From assembly GCA_029298735.1 (NCBI GenBank), contig JANSLP010000038.1, forward strand, positions 111,437-175,436: 64,000 nt of DNA, given 5' to 3'. Below the pieces are notes generated by a model, which had not been told where the DNA came from, did no database searches, and saw only the letters and a program-made list of their open reading frames with translations. Positions 42,743 through 55,400 of the stretch are shown here, piece by piece (position 1 is the stretch's first letter; every line of letters begins with the position of its first letter). The stretch is from Ophiostoma sp. CBS 140.51 (Eukaryota > Ascomycota > Sordariomycetes > Ophiostomatales > Ophiostomataceae). Made by a program: the position numbers and the translations under genes.

Positions 42743-44785
42743 ATGGCTTCACTTCGCAGAGCGACCTGTTCCCTGGCAACTCCCAAGCCGAGACAGACAC
42801 CTCAGCTGACGACTGTTCGCTGGATTGGTGGTGGTCCGACTGGTCAGGGTCGCGGTGCTGCCCCCGGCTCAGGTGGTCCTGAGAGTCCCCGCCGTGGCGG
42901 CAGTGGGCGTGGAGGTCGTCGTCGTCGTGGCGGTGGCGCCTATGCTGGCCTGTTGGCAGTAGCCTTTGTGATTGGTGCTGGTGCTTACACCTATTCATCA
43001 ATTCAAAAGGACAAGGCCAAGAGCGAGGAGCTCAAGGTGCCGCCCAAAGTCATTATACCCAAGGCCGAGATCAAGTTTGAGACGGCTCCCGCAGCCGGCG
43101 CGGACGACGTTCGCGATGCCATCAGCCCGCAGCACCGGCAAGTCAAGAACAGCCTTGAAAACCCGGGTGTCTACGCATGGGGCTCCAATGCCGGCCGTGT
43201 GGTGGCACCGGACTCGACCGACACATTCATCAAGGAGCCGCGGCGCATTGGTTTCTTTGACGGCAAGATCCTGCGCGATCTGCGTCTCGACAGTGAAGTC
43301 GGCGTGGCTGTGACTGAGAGCGGCGACGTGCTTCAGTGGGGTGTGGGCTACTGGGGCAAGGCGGCTACGGCTTCCAAGACGATTCTGTCGCCCGTGACCA
43401 CGCTCAAGGGTAAGGACATTGTTAAGGTGGCCCTGTCCAACGACCGCGTGATTGCGCTCTCGTCCAAGGGTGCAGTCTACTCGCTGCCCATTTCCAAGGA
43501 GGACACGCAGCCGCCAAATGGAGCAGTGATTGCAGCCACTGCAGGACCTGCTGAGCCGTCACCTGGGCCGGCTTCATCTTCTTGGTTCTGGAGCAAGCCT
43601 TCGGGTCCAGGAAACGCGGCACCTTTTGTCGACTCGAGCTACCGCACGCTGACTCCCTCGGGTCTGGGCTGGGGTGAGCATGTTGTCGACATTCGTGGTG
43701 GTCAGGAGCACATCCTACTCCTAACGTCTAAGGGCCGCGTCTTCTCAGCTGTCGCGAGCTTTTCGTCATTCCCCATCAAGGGCCAGCTCGGTGTGCCCGG
43801 CCTGAATTGGGAGACCCGTCCGCGGGACCGCCCACTGGATACGCCATACGAGGTTGCAGGTCTGAAGGGTATTACTGCTGCGAAGATTGCCACGGGCGAC
43901 TACCACTCGCTGGTTCTCGGGCGTGATGGTGAGCTTTACAGCTTTGGTGACAACTCGACGGGCCAGCTGGGTATCCCTGCATCGCCCTCGTTCCCCTTCT
44001 CGGACGCACCTGTAAAGGTCCCTGTCGACAAGTTATACGAGCTGCCTGGTGATAGCAAGGCTGTGGAGCTGGCTGGCCGCGATGCCAAGGAGGGCCGCCC
44101 TCGGGTCAAGGTGACATCCATTGCTGCTGGCGGTGCGACCTCCTTCTTTACTGTCGACGTGCAGGAAAAGGGCGTCGGTGGCCGCAAGAAGGACGGCATT
44201 CTGACGTCCTCGGATACATGGTCGTGTGGTTCAGGCATCTACGGCAGCCTCGGTACAGGCAAGTGGGTGCACATCTCGACGACGGGCCCTGGCAAGATCC
44301 GCGCGCTCTCGGGTCTGTCCGAGTACAATGAGGCTCTCGGCGCACTTGTGCCCATCCGTCTGGCGCATATTGAAGTTGGCGCCACCCACGCCAGCGCTGT
44401 CCTGGACAACGCTACACACGTCAAGGCACCTTCTTCATCATCTTCGCAACAAAATGCCGACGTCAACTGGGGTGCTGACACTCTCTGGTGGGGCGGCAAC
44501 GAGTATTACCAACTCGGCACCGGCAAACGCAACAACCAAAGCGAGCCTGTGCATATTGCGCCGCTCGACGGTGTCCAGCCCGGTACATCCATCGCGCCCT
44601 CACGCGCCATCCTCCCGCCGTCGACCGACAGCAAAACTGCGCAAGCCAACCTGGACTTGGCACGTGAGCGTCTTGCCCTGACACCGCGGACGACGGTCAA
44701 GCTGGGCGGTAACGGCCGCAAAGTCAGCATTGAGCAGCGCGTGACATGCGGCCGGTATGTGTCTGGCGTGTACTCGGGCTTGTAA
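42743..44785 (+). CDS. FMP25: FMP25-like mitochondrial RCC1-repeat protein
   Basis: This resembles yeast Fmp25, an inner-membrane RCC1-repeat protein needed for assembly of respiratory complex III. I start at 42743 because the ATG opens a mitochondrial-type sequence (MASLRRATCSLATPKPRQ), followed by a Gly/Arg-rich stretch and one membrane helix (AGLLAVAFVIGAGAYTYSSI, about residues 70-90). The product is 680 residues in one exon. The rest is a beta-propeller of RCC1-type repeats, with recognisable blades at YAWGSNAGRV, LQWGVGYWG, LYSFGDNSTGQLGIP, WSCGSGIYGSLGTGKW and LWWGGNEYYQLGTGK. A Pro/Ser-rich insertion sits near 43510-43625. The propeller should face the intermembrane space or matrix depending on topology, which cannot be decided here. 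Confidence 0.85.
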   Translation: MASLRRATCSLATPKPRQTPQLTTVRWIGGGPTGQGRGAAPGSGGPESPRRGGSGRGGRRRRGGGAYAGLLAVAFVIGAGAYTYSSIQKDKAKSEELKVPPKVIIPKAEIKFETAPAAGADDVRDAISPQHRQVKNSLENPGVYAWGSNAGRVVAPDSTDTFIKEPRRIGFFDGKILRDLRLDSEVGVAVTESGDVLQWGVGYWGKAATASKTILSPVTTLKGKDIVKVALSNDRVIALSSKGAVYSLPISKEDTQPPNGAVIAATAGPAEPSPGPASSSWFWSKPSGPGNAAPFVDSSYRTLTPSGLGWGEHVVDIRGGQEHILLLTSKGRVFSAVASFSSFPIKGQLGVPGLNWETRPRDRPLDTPYEVAGLKGITAAKIATGDYHSLVLGRDGELYSFGDNSTGQLGIPASPSFPFSDAPVKVPVDKLYELPGDSKAVELAGRDAKEGRPRVKVTSIAAGGATSFFTVDVQEKGVGGRKKDGILTSSDTWSCGSGIYGSLGTGKWVHISTTGPGKIRALSGLSEYNEALGALVPIRLAHIEVGATHASAVLDNATHVKAPSSSSSQQNADVNWGADTLWWGGNEYYQLGTGKRNNQSEPVHIAPLDGVQPGTSIAPSRAILPPSTDSKTAQANLDLARERLALTPRTTVKLGGNGRKVSIEQRVTCGRYVSGVYSGL

Positions 44786-47184
44786 GCAACAAAATGGGGG
44801 TTGGGACGATTTGGGTTTGAACGAACGGCAAGGAAACGGATCTCAACTTGGAGTCTGAACTCTGAACAAAGGATGGATATGGGTTTGGCGTAAATGGACC
44901 CCTCTCACTTACAATTGGATTGTATTATTATTATGCATTGTATGTACATTGTTTTTGGTTTCTGATAAGATTACCACAGATTGTGATACATCGATTTATT
45001 GTTCTATTTTTGACGACAATTACACAATTTACCATATGACACCAGAAGTATGAAAAATGCAGTGTCTAAATAAACCAATTGGTATTATTCTGGACTGGCT
45101 TCTCCTTTATCCTTCATTTTGTTCGAAACAATTCAGTCGCTGTTCAACTCGTCACTTTTTCCTGCATTGCCAGGTTTTCTGGGCGCATGAAACACCCACA
45201 AGCAGGATTGCTTATCCCATTTGCTGGTGAGAACTTGTGTAGTCCTTTGGTGCGACAGACTGAGAGCGTGTGAGTGGAAGAACATGCGGGCTCGACATAT
45301 TGGAGGAGGACTGCGAAAAGCCATTCAGAGTCCTATATTCACATTTCTACAGTATTGGACCAACAGCGTTCCTTCCTGCTGCCATCGTCGATTGACCGCA
45401 CCTCGTTCCTTCCAGTTTTTTCAAACCTGCCTGCGCTGCGACAAATGGGCGCACAAGAAACTATTTCCTGCAGTCGCATGCAAGATATATGCACATCGAT
45501 GTCGCCAGTCCGAACCGCTCCTTCCTCCTGTTGTTCTAGCCTGCCATCATCTTCGGATTTGTGTGCCTTTTTGCACTTTCCATTGTTCTTGCGTCGCTCT
45601 TGCACATTTGAGTGAACTTCTTACCGCTTTTAACTTTTTTATCTTGCATCTCGCTCTTTCCCAATCATATCGCTCTACAAGACGTAATCTGGGCCCCGTT
45701 TACGACCCCTTTTCTTCTCTCTCCTTTTCATCACACCGTCACCTCCTTTTCGTTCTCTTCGTGTCTCTCTCCCCTCCCCATCCTCACTTTCCGACATCTC
45801 GTCACCCCCTGTTCGCCCTCCATCTTGTCATCTGTCTCATCTACACCCCAGCAGCCTGAATCCACCGGGGGGTCAACTGATCGGCAATCCTTCCACGTGG
45901 TTCCTGGCCACTGTCGAAGAAAAGGAAGGAAAAAAAGACAGTGCACGGTTAAAAAGAAATCTCGGTCAAATCTACTTTGTGCCACGAGCTGCTCGTGCTT
46001 TTCTCCCAGTCCACAGTACGTTTGTCCATTATCTTCCCCTCTCTTGTCACAGTCTTCTCGTCTATCTCGGCTTTCAACATTCCCTCTCAACCTTCGGCTT
46101 TCCTCTCCACTCTGCACGTCCCATTTCGGCCGACTGCTTTTTTGCATACAGACTAAGCTTTCTGTGGCCTGACCCTGGTGGACTGTTTGGCCAGCCAGCT
46201 GGCTCGGAGAAACAAAAACGGCGGTCTCGAACGCCCGCTCGTTAGCTCGCTCGCTTCATTTTTCTTCGTTTTTCGTCTTTTTTCTTCTTCCTGTTCCTGG
46301 CCTGGACCACAATTCTTCGAAATCCCGTCCTTCCCGGAAGGGCGCTCGCTAACCCACCAAAAGGCACAAAACCTCACCAAGCAACAGGCCCTGTTCTTGC
46401 TTTTGGCAAGGCCGGCCGGCGCTACTGCAGCTCTTCTCACCTTGGCTCCGTTACTATTCTTCGTTGTTTCCTCAACGGCGTTGCCTCCCCCGGACACGGA
46501 AGAACCTAAGACATTGCGCCAACGTCCCCATATGGTGTAGCTGTAAGTCCTAGCTGGGTACTGCGCGGAGTGACAGCGGACGTGCGACGTCGAGGGCACT
46601 GACGGCGGCGCTTCTTTTCAAAAGTGTGTGGGGCGGTGACCTTGGAATGGCAAATTGGCCCTGCTCAAAGACTGTCGCCGAATACGAATTGGCTGTCAAG
46701 AACCGCACAGGACTGTCGGAAGCTAACAAATAAGCACCAAAAACAAGCAGAACAAGAGAGGCGACACTTGCAAAATAGGCACGAAGGCACTGGGGCAGAA
46801 CGCAGCCGGTCCCGAACAAACTTAGCGTTCTCCCCTCACCCCTGTCGCAGTCTGCATAAAATCCACAAAGGCTGCATCGCTATTGTCTGTTCCTTCTTTT
46901 TGCCTTGTCCCATTTAGGTTCGAAAGTGGGTGCATCCTTTTATTTCGAATCTCTCGGCCGCTCACTCGTCTTCGCGTCGCTTTTTTCTATCTTCTCCCAC
47001 CCCTTTTCTACAAAGTTTTGCACGGCATTCGAACTTGCACGGACGACCGATATAATTCCTCCTTCGCCTTTCGGGGGGAACAAGCTGCTCTTAGCTTGCG
47101 AACCTATCGCCTCCGGTCTTCATCGTGGCTCTTGCGCCTCTTCGCGCTCTCGCTTCCAGCTAGCCCGGAACGCCCGCTGCCACG
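44786..47184. other. Intergenic, about 2.4 kb, with pyrimidine-rich leader
   Basis: After the 3' flank of FMP25, the plus strand becomes C/T-rich from about 45600 to 46180 and again from 46880 to 47180, consistent with the promoter and leader of the phosphatase gene. The open frames are biased and lack domains. No RNA gene is recognisable. Confidence 0.55.
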
Positions 47185-49488
47185 ATGGACCGCTTCTCCC
47201 GTTTTCGACGTCACAAGAAGACCGCCGCGGCGGCAGCAGCAGCAGCAGCAGCGGCAACGAAATCGGGGGACGAGAATCATGCACCTACCGAGTCGGCGGC
47301 AGAAACACACACCACTGCGCAAAGTCCAGCGCCACAACTCCTCCGCCCAAAGACCTCTGCTGGTTTGCCTGCGCCGACGGTGATCTCGCCCGTGACGACT
47401 CCCTCAATAGAGACGGGCGAGGATAGCAGACCTTTGACTAGCTCCTCGCATGCACCATCCACCTCATCCTCCTTCCTCAGCGTCAACGGAGGCGCGCCTC
47501 TCCCCCCTCCTGGTCCAAAGACACAACAGCAACAAAAGATGTCCGGCCCGTTGCGCTCCTCCCGCTCACCTTTCCGAAACCTCCTCCGCTCCTCAACGAA
47601 ACGGGCACGTGGCTCGCCATCTCCGGCCACAGCGGCACCGACACCAGTACCGGCACTTCCCAGATCCCCTACGACCGGCCTCAGCAACCAAATGCAGGGC
47701 ATTTCTCTGCCGTCCAACGGCGCCGCAGTCTCGCCATTACGGGCCGCACGGCTAGAATATCGGCGCTCAGCACAGTCAGCCAGCTCGACTGGCAAGCCTA
47801 CAATACCCTCTTTCCTTAACCTCTCGTTTGAAGGCAAGTTTATGCCCTATTCAGGAATCGCCCATGGACCGGCACGTTACTAACTATGACCCGCAGAAAT
47901 CGAGAGCAAGTTTCAAGATCTTGTCTGGATGGAGCGCGAGCGACTGCAAAACTCTTTACAGGCACCAACTGGGCGCTGGACCCGTGTGTCTGGCCCGCAT
48001 CTGAGACTGCTCGATCGTTACATGAACATTCAGCCCTGGGACAAGAACCGTGTTAAGCTTAAGGTGCCTATTGGGCAGATCGACTACATCAACGCATCAC
48101 CAATCGTACTCACAACCTCGGCACCAACAGAAGCAGCGCGCCCGCCGGACCGGTATATCGCCATGCAGGGACCGAAAATCAGCTCGGTCGACCATGTATG
48201 GCGCATGGTTTACGACCAGATGCGCTCGCCCGCAGTCATTGTCATGCTGACGGAGACTCACGAAGGTGCACACGAAAAGTGCTACCCCTACTTCCCCAAG
48301 AGCCCAGACGACCCGCCAATCATGATCAACGACCACGACGAATTTGGTGACGGGTTTCACGCAAGTGTGCACTGTGCGGAAATTGAGGAGACGCCGTTTG
48401 GCGATGCCATTGAGCTCCGGCGCGTTGTGCTTCGCGTGCACAAAAAGGCATCGCCGACCTCGACCCTCCCCGCCAAGAAGGCTACCGCTGCTAGCGGCCA
48501 GGCAACAGGGACTGCAACCAAGACCAAGGACAAAGACACCGCGAACGGTACCAACGGCGGCGCCAAGAAGACTAGAGGACCATCACCAATAGCCAAGGCG
48601 ACGGGCCTTCGCAAACCGGCCGCCGTCAATGACGAAGACGGCGATTCTGTGATGAGCGAAGCGTCGGCTGGGTCGACATCGGCGCCATCGACAACATCGG
48701 GGGCCTCGTCTGTGCCCTCAGAGACAGAAGAAACCCGCGTAATCGATATCAGCGAGTATGAAGACGAGCGTATCGTGTACCACTTCCTCTTCAAGAAGTG
48801 GCCGGACTTTGGCGTACCTGAGATGGAGGACGTGGAGAGTTTTCTTGGTCTGATGAAACTGTCGGCCGAGAAGAATGCCGATCCAGACAACCCGCGGATT
48901 GTGCACTGCAGTGCCGGTGTCGGTCGTTCGGGCACATTTATTGCACTGGAACACCTTCTCCGGGAGCTCGATGCCGGCGTGCTCGAGAACTACGATACCA
49001 ACTTTGCTCCTGCCGAAACGGAAGACGAGCATATGGAAGGCAACGACGATCACAGTGGCCGGGGCCGGAATCCCATGCCGCCACTCCAGCAGCATGATTC
49101 CGGGTCTTCGGCGTCTGGTGGTGCCAGTATGCCAGACCGGACATCGATCGGCTCCAACTTGCTAGGTAGCGAGTCACAGTCACATGCTGATGTCAACGAC
49201 TTGATTTATACGACAGTCAACCAGCTGCGCGAACAGCGCCGCACCATGGTGCAGGCTGAGAGCCAGTACCACTTCATCTATCAGGTGCTGCGCAAGCTGT
49301 GGCAAGAGAAGTATGGTGTCGTCGATGTAGATGACAGCCAGGGCCAGAGCCAGGATCAGGCCCAAGATCAAGATCAGAGACAAAGCCAAGACAGCAACGG
49401 CATGTACGACGGAGAGACATCCGAAGCCTCGGACGGGTCGGAGCCAGCAGCGAAACGGCTCGAGATCGAACCGGGCACTGCAAAGTGA
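47185..49488 (+). CDS. Protein tyrosine phosphatase with GC-AG intron
   Basis: A classical (non-receptor) tyrosine-specific phosphatase; in fungi this family acts on MAP kinases and cell-cycle kinases. Two exons, 47185-47833 and 47897-49488, give 746 residues. The 63-base intron begins AAG|GCAAGT, has a perfect TTACTAAC branch site and ends CCGCAG; only this join keeps the frame (LSFE-EIESKFQDLVW). Residues 1-210 are disordered, with a run of eleven Ala. The catalytic domain starts near 220 and has DYINASPI, the WPD loop with Asp520 (KKWPDFGVP), and the signature VHCSAGVGRSGTF with nucleophile Cys554 and Arg560. The Q-loop helix VQAESQYHFIYQVL is present. Two low-complexity insertions interrupt the fold, near 48450-48750 and 49010-49190. 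The tail is Gln/Asp-rich. All catalytic residues are intact. Confidence 0.93.
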
Positions 49489-52400
49489 AAAAAAGGACTA
49501 TTTCCTTCCTATCAAATCATGCAACCACGACAACCAAAGAAGAAGCGTTTTATGGCGTTCATCATATTTTTTTAAAATCAAAGGCAACAACTACAACACG
49601 ATATATGGATGGGGATGTATTCTTGTTTACAAATGGGACACGGCGAACCTGGGGCGAGCTGTGTTTTCCTTTTCTTTTTTGATATTTATTCGGGTATACC
49701 ATAGCGACGGCGGGAAACTTACAAGGGCATTATATAATCATTCACACATTTTAATAGCATACCACTCAATTGTGGTTTCAATAGAATACGATATGTCTCA
49801 TACGTTCTCTGTGCTTCTTACTATTTTTCGGGAAAACTGACCGACGAACCTAGAGAACCAAACCAAGTCTCTGATGTTATGGGAACATGCTATAACATGC
49901 ACTTAATTCCAAGCTCGCGGTCTTCACTTCGGACGAACAGGTCCGTCTAGAACGCAGTCGGTTTCAGAGTAGTCGGCGAAGCTATTCATTTCATCCATCG
50001 GAGAGTTTACCCCAGTTCTCCATAGTTCAGAGACCACGCGTATGCGCCTGTGAGTCAATGTTGAGGTGATGGTCCCCCGTATGCCATAGACTCCTTGTAT
50101 ATGTGTGCCGCGTTCCTGGCGCAAATATGAATACAAAGTAGAAAAGTGCAAGATCCGACCCGTGTCATATTCATACACACCCTCCGATCCGCTTCCCTCC
50201 CCAGACCCCAAGCCGCAAACCCCTCATGCCCCGTGACGTAGTCCTTGCATCTCATTTGGGCTTTGTGGACGGGACAATAAAAATGCCAAAAATGGGATTG
50301 TCAGGGGACGATGGTACTTGTTCGGCTAATAAGAGACAAAGAGTGCTTGACAAGAAAAGGAGGGGTGGTCTCCATTATGGGTCGGCGGCCCGTCACGAGC
50401 GGGAGGTGCGAAAGAGGACAAAGAATACAGACATGACGCCAGAATGCGACGTTGGAGCGCCCATGTGGCTTTTACTTTCTTTTTCGTTCATTGTTCCATC
50501 AATCATCCTTCATCTGTCCCCTCGCTCTACTTGTACAGTAACATTCACAACCGAGCTTTGGCGATGGCATGTGGGAAGAAGAGAATGCCGTTTCTGGAGC
50601 CGAGCCGTCTCCTTTCTCCCTCTCCCTCTCCCTCTCCCTCTCCCTCTCCCTTGCTCTGCCTTACAAAAGAGGAGATGAGGGCGCCCCAAGTGGTACCAAC
50701 ATGCGACGACAAATCCCAATCTGGAAGCGATCGAGGAAGATGAATTTTCAATGACCGCGAAGTGAGGATATGTGTGTACAGGCAACAAGCTGGGTAAAAG
50801 ATCGACTACGATGGGACGACCATAGTCCCAGGTGCTCGGAATATGTGGTTCGGTCAAAGGACACCGAGGAAGGAGGGGAGTGCATCTCAGCCTTTGCATG
50901 GCACATTGTGATCAATGGCAGTTCTCCCATTATATTTTCTCGTATCTCTTTCTGCCTCGTTCGCTCTTTCCATGTATGTTGGCGGCAGATGGACGGCCCG
51001 CGTTTGATGGCCGAGGAAAGCGAGGAAGGCACCACCCAAAGCAGCACACCTTATTTCCTATTTGGGAGGTCCTGCCGAGGGACCGGTCTGGAGAACTTGG
51101 AGAGGTTCACTTGTTGGTCAGTTATTCCTCCGAATGACTTCCGGGAATATATTGCAGCCGGTGAAGACTTGTTAAAAACTACGTGGAGTTAAGGAGCTCG
51201 AGGAGGAAATATGGCACCTGTACTTGTTGGCTTTGCCATGTGGCGGACGGAGTAATCCGAGAAATGTCCAAAAGAACAATTTAAATTCTCAACTCTTTTA
51301 ACATCTGCCATCAGAGCATGGGATGGATATGGAATACACGAAAGTAGTGCTGACGATGGAAATGACGTGAAATGATGTGGGCTAGATGGGATAAGTATCA
51401 AGTACAAGTACAAGATGGCAAACTCCCCAACAGTGAGTACGGACCGCCTGGATGCCCACTGTATTTCGTTATTCTACTGCCTAGAAAGGGAGGCCTGTCT
51501 TGGCCTGGCCCTCGATCTCAGATTCCAGATCTCAAGAGTCCAGAACAGGAAGTTGAGAGGGTTGTTATGGAGTTTGAATAGCTTTGGTGATTACGAGTAT
51601 TTCGACCTTGGCGATGAAGAAAGAAGGCCAATTTACAGGACACGGACGGGCGCTAGGTCAAGCCGACCAACAGGGCAGATTTGGCAGAAACGACCCCTAA
51701 AATTGTTCCAGAAGGTGCGGGAGAAGGGGCTCGGTCCCCATACTTTTGCAAATCTCGCCCATCTGGTCCATCTCACCCATCTGGGCATCTTGCCTCGTCT
51801 TGTTGTCTGCTTTGCGTCTGACCCACTCCTCCTTCTTTTCCTTTTCGCCTCTCCAAAAGTAGACACATGCATGATATCTCGATAATGTAAAATGACTTCA
51901 GAAGAAAGGAGAGAGAGATGCATGCTGGAGGCATTACATAGCATGTGCTGGCCCTCGTGCCTCGTTGCGCACGGCCAGTGGCAAACAAGACGGAAGGAAG
52001 GTGGAGGGTGGGAAAATGGGAAAGGGTTGCCGCACAACAATTCAAACGGCATCATCTTGCATGAAATGGACGTGCGCGATATTCTGTTCTTTTCTTTTCT
52101 TGTCTCGTTGCTTTCCTCTTTGGGACCCCAAGTTGGTCACGCCGGTCATTTGTTTCGCTGTGCATTAAACCTGTAACACCCTCCAACTGTTTTATGCGTA
52201 CAACTGTTGGAAAGGCCAAAAATGAACGAACGAGGGAGAAAAGACATGCGACGAACAGGCGGACGAACGAGCGCAGAACAGCAGACCTGGAACCAGGACA
52301 CGACGAGATGGCTAGGCTTGTCCAGACCACGCTTTGTTGCGATCTATGTCAGCGCATTTCATACGGAGGCCGCAAACGGGCAAGATGGGTCCCAAGGACC

Positions 52401-55400
52401 TAGATGCGGTAAAAGGAGAGACCAAGACACGACTCGAGACAGGGACACGCCTACACGATACGCCGATCATCACCCACAAAGGGCAACGCCGCGTGCCAGC
52501 GAGGACCCCGAAAAGGGGAAGTGCACTGTCAATTTGGACGCTTCGCTGTTCCCCGACTCAAGAAAAGTGCAGTGCATTTCCTGTCCACCTCTAGACTTGC
52601 ACCTCCTTTAGCGCGGGCGACCCAAGATCTCAAATTGAACCGAGAACCAGACAAGAGGGAGTGGGCGAGAAATGTTCGGGTTAGAATGGGTGAAAGGCAA
52701 AAATAGAAGACGGGCAATAGCAACAAGCAACCTTGGGGTATTGGAGTCTGGTACGGCAGTTGGAGAATGCGCCCTGCAGGAAGTGCATGTGTGCAAGTGC
52801 AGCTTCCGGTACCAGAAGAGAGAGAACAAAGACAGAAGAGAAGGAGTGCAGCGTTACCCCGAATCGGCAACACAGTGTCCTGGGCGAAAGGAATGGATGG
52901 TAGATGTGCTGTTCTCGTTCTCCTCATTCCGGAAGATGTTGGGATCTTAAAAGGACATATTCGGCATGCGATATTTGCTTGTCTTCGTCTTGGACAAGTG
53001 GCCCAGTTGCGGGAGCCTGTCACCTGCCACCCGTGATCTATATTTTGCTCCTTTCTTTCAAGAAGTCGTCACGTCGTTGCGTCGTCACAAAGATCTCCTT
53101 CCCGCTCTTCCTCGTCGTGCCGCGAAAGAGTGCAAATGCGTGTTGTATCATTGGCTGCGCAGTTTGTCGGTGGATGCCGGGCAAACGAAATGAGGACGAG
53201 TCGTGTCGCGTGTCGCAGGTCACAAGCGGAAAAGACATGGGGAATACACAGCCGTCAGGGTTGAGTTCGATTTGATGGTGGAACAGAGGCACAAGTGGCT
53301 CGAAGCAAAATGCAAATGCACAGGACTGCACAGGTCGCCAACTGAGCACGGGGAAATGGAAATACTCCGTCAAATCTCAAATCGGTTCGGCGCAAACAAA
53401 TAGAGTGCCTGTCGTTGTTGTCGTCTCCCTCCGTTGTCACCCGCTGTCGTCACCTATCACAAAACCGTCACATTTATGCCAGGGCATCTTTTTGTCTTCC
53501 CTGCCAGGGGCATGAGCGGTGACTTGCATGTGGCAGGGCCTGTCTTTTGTTCTCAACCTCTCGTAGACTGAAGAGACCGAGTTGACCGATGCGTGTCGCC
53601 GTGTGCTTTTTTATTTTGTTTTCTTTTTCGTCTTTCTTTGCCTCGTGCTCTCTTGCAGCCCGCTGCTAAAGATAGGCCTTGGGGTAGGACACGGCTCGCT
53701 CGCAAGAGATACGTGTGCCGGCGTAGGTTGCGTATATCGTATGTCGTGTACGTTGCGTATTCTGTACAAGCCGAAACAAAGTGCAAAAGGATCTGTACTA
53801 CCCTCCCAGATTTCGGGTCATATTCGGCCAGTCTGGGCCTTGGTCTTGGCCTGGGAAAGCAGGTACAATACTCTTTCCTTTTCTTCCTTTTTATTTCCAT
53901 TTCGGAAAGAACAGCCCGTCCAACAGACACGATAGAGAGAGCGGACGAGACGACAATATCATCTCGATGAGTGGAAGGAGCGTGGCCGGGCCATGTGGTC
54001 AGCCGCACCTCCTTTTTTTTATTGCTCCTTCTTCATTGCTCCCTTCCTCTTCACCGCATTTCGTGTTATTGACAAGTGATTGCTCGTTCTGCGACTGCAT
54101 CCTTCTTCTTTCAACACAAGTGCGTCTCTGCCCGCTCCTTCCCGACAAGGACATGCGCCGCGTTATCACATGTGGCCCCCTTGATCATTTTCCGAAGAGG
54201 AAGACTAGACTACCTTTCATCCTTCGGAGATCGCTCCGTAATAGCAAAAAAAAGCCAAAGACACCAAGACACTCCCAAGAATACCAGAATGCAACACACG
54301 CACGCTTCGTTCCCGCCCGCTTTCCTTTCTTCCCTTTTCCCCTTGTTATTTTGTGAGAAGTGATAGCGCCCTTGCCCCAAAATGCACCAAATGATACGGT
54401 GCACTGGGCAAGAGAGCAGGGCTCCAAAACACTGGCACCGCGATAACCCCCGACAAAGTCAAAAAGTCAAAATCCACGAGGAGAAGGGAGTGCTGGAGGC
54501 ATATTATGTCGCAGGAGAAGGGAAAAGACGAAATTGCGGGCTGCAGAGCATTTCCACTTCTGACGAGCCCCGTTTTCCAGCACCCCCTGCTCGAACCTGT
54601 TGATGCCCAATCCAAGGGGGTTGTTTGAGATTCGGGTGATTTGGGTGAATCTCAGAAGGGAAAGGAAAGGGAACCTTCTTGTGTTGTGTTCTGGAAGCCT
54701 TCCCAATACAGTATTTGAGAGCGAAAGCTGCATACAAGAGAAGGCACACGGGTGCACTTTCGCTGCACGTCTCTGCAAGGGACCTTGTGTCGTCCATTCG
54801 CTTCCGCTCTTCTCGGCGTCCTCTATGCCATGTTCTTCCATCTGCTTTCTTTTTTCTTGTCTCTCTCTTCTTTTCTCTACTCTCTTGCCTGCCGCTTTAT
54901 GCTTGTCCCACGTCCCGAAAAGATCGTCGATATTGATTAACAATATTTGCTGTACGCCGCGAGACGCTGCGTTCGCTGCACGGTAGAGTCTTTTTCCAGT
55001 CCTTGTTTTTGTGTTTTCAAGCACAAAGTTGACCGCCTTGCATGTCTGTCATTTTCTTCAACAAACAGTTACGTCTTTCTGTCGACTTTCAACGTGTATC
55101 GATCGGCCTTTGACTTCCGGGAATTCTCCGATGTTTCCAACGAACTTCTTCTTTTTGCCATTCTCCTTCCTCTTTCCTCCCTTCCCAAGATCCACTCTCC
55201 AAGTCTTCAGGTCCTCAGGTCCATCGATTTAGCTCCATTCGTTCCATTGTGTCCACTCCTACGTACAAGTAAAATCCACTGAAGTCTAAACCTTTGCCAC
55301 GGAGACTCAAAATCCGGGTGTCTGTATGCTAGCCTCGCTGTATTATTGTAACGGATGATTTCCCTCGAGAGCATCTCGAACTTGTCTTCTCCATGCGGAT

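Noticed and set aside
47834..47896. Conventional GT donor near 47840 for the phosphatase intron
   Set aside because: GTTTAT is a poor donor and leaves the two exons out of frame; the GC donor fits both consensus and frame.
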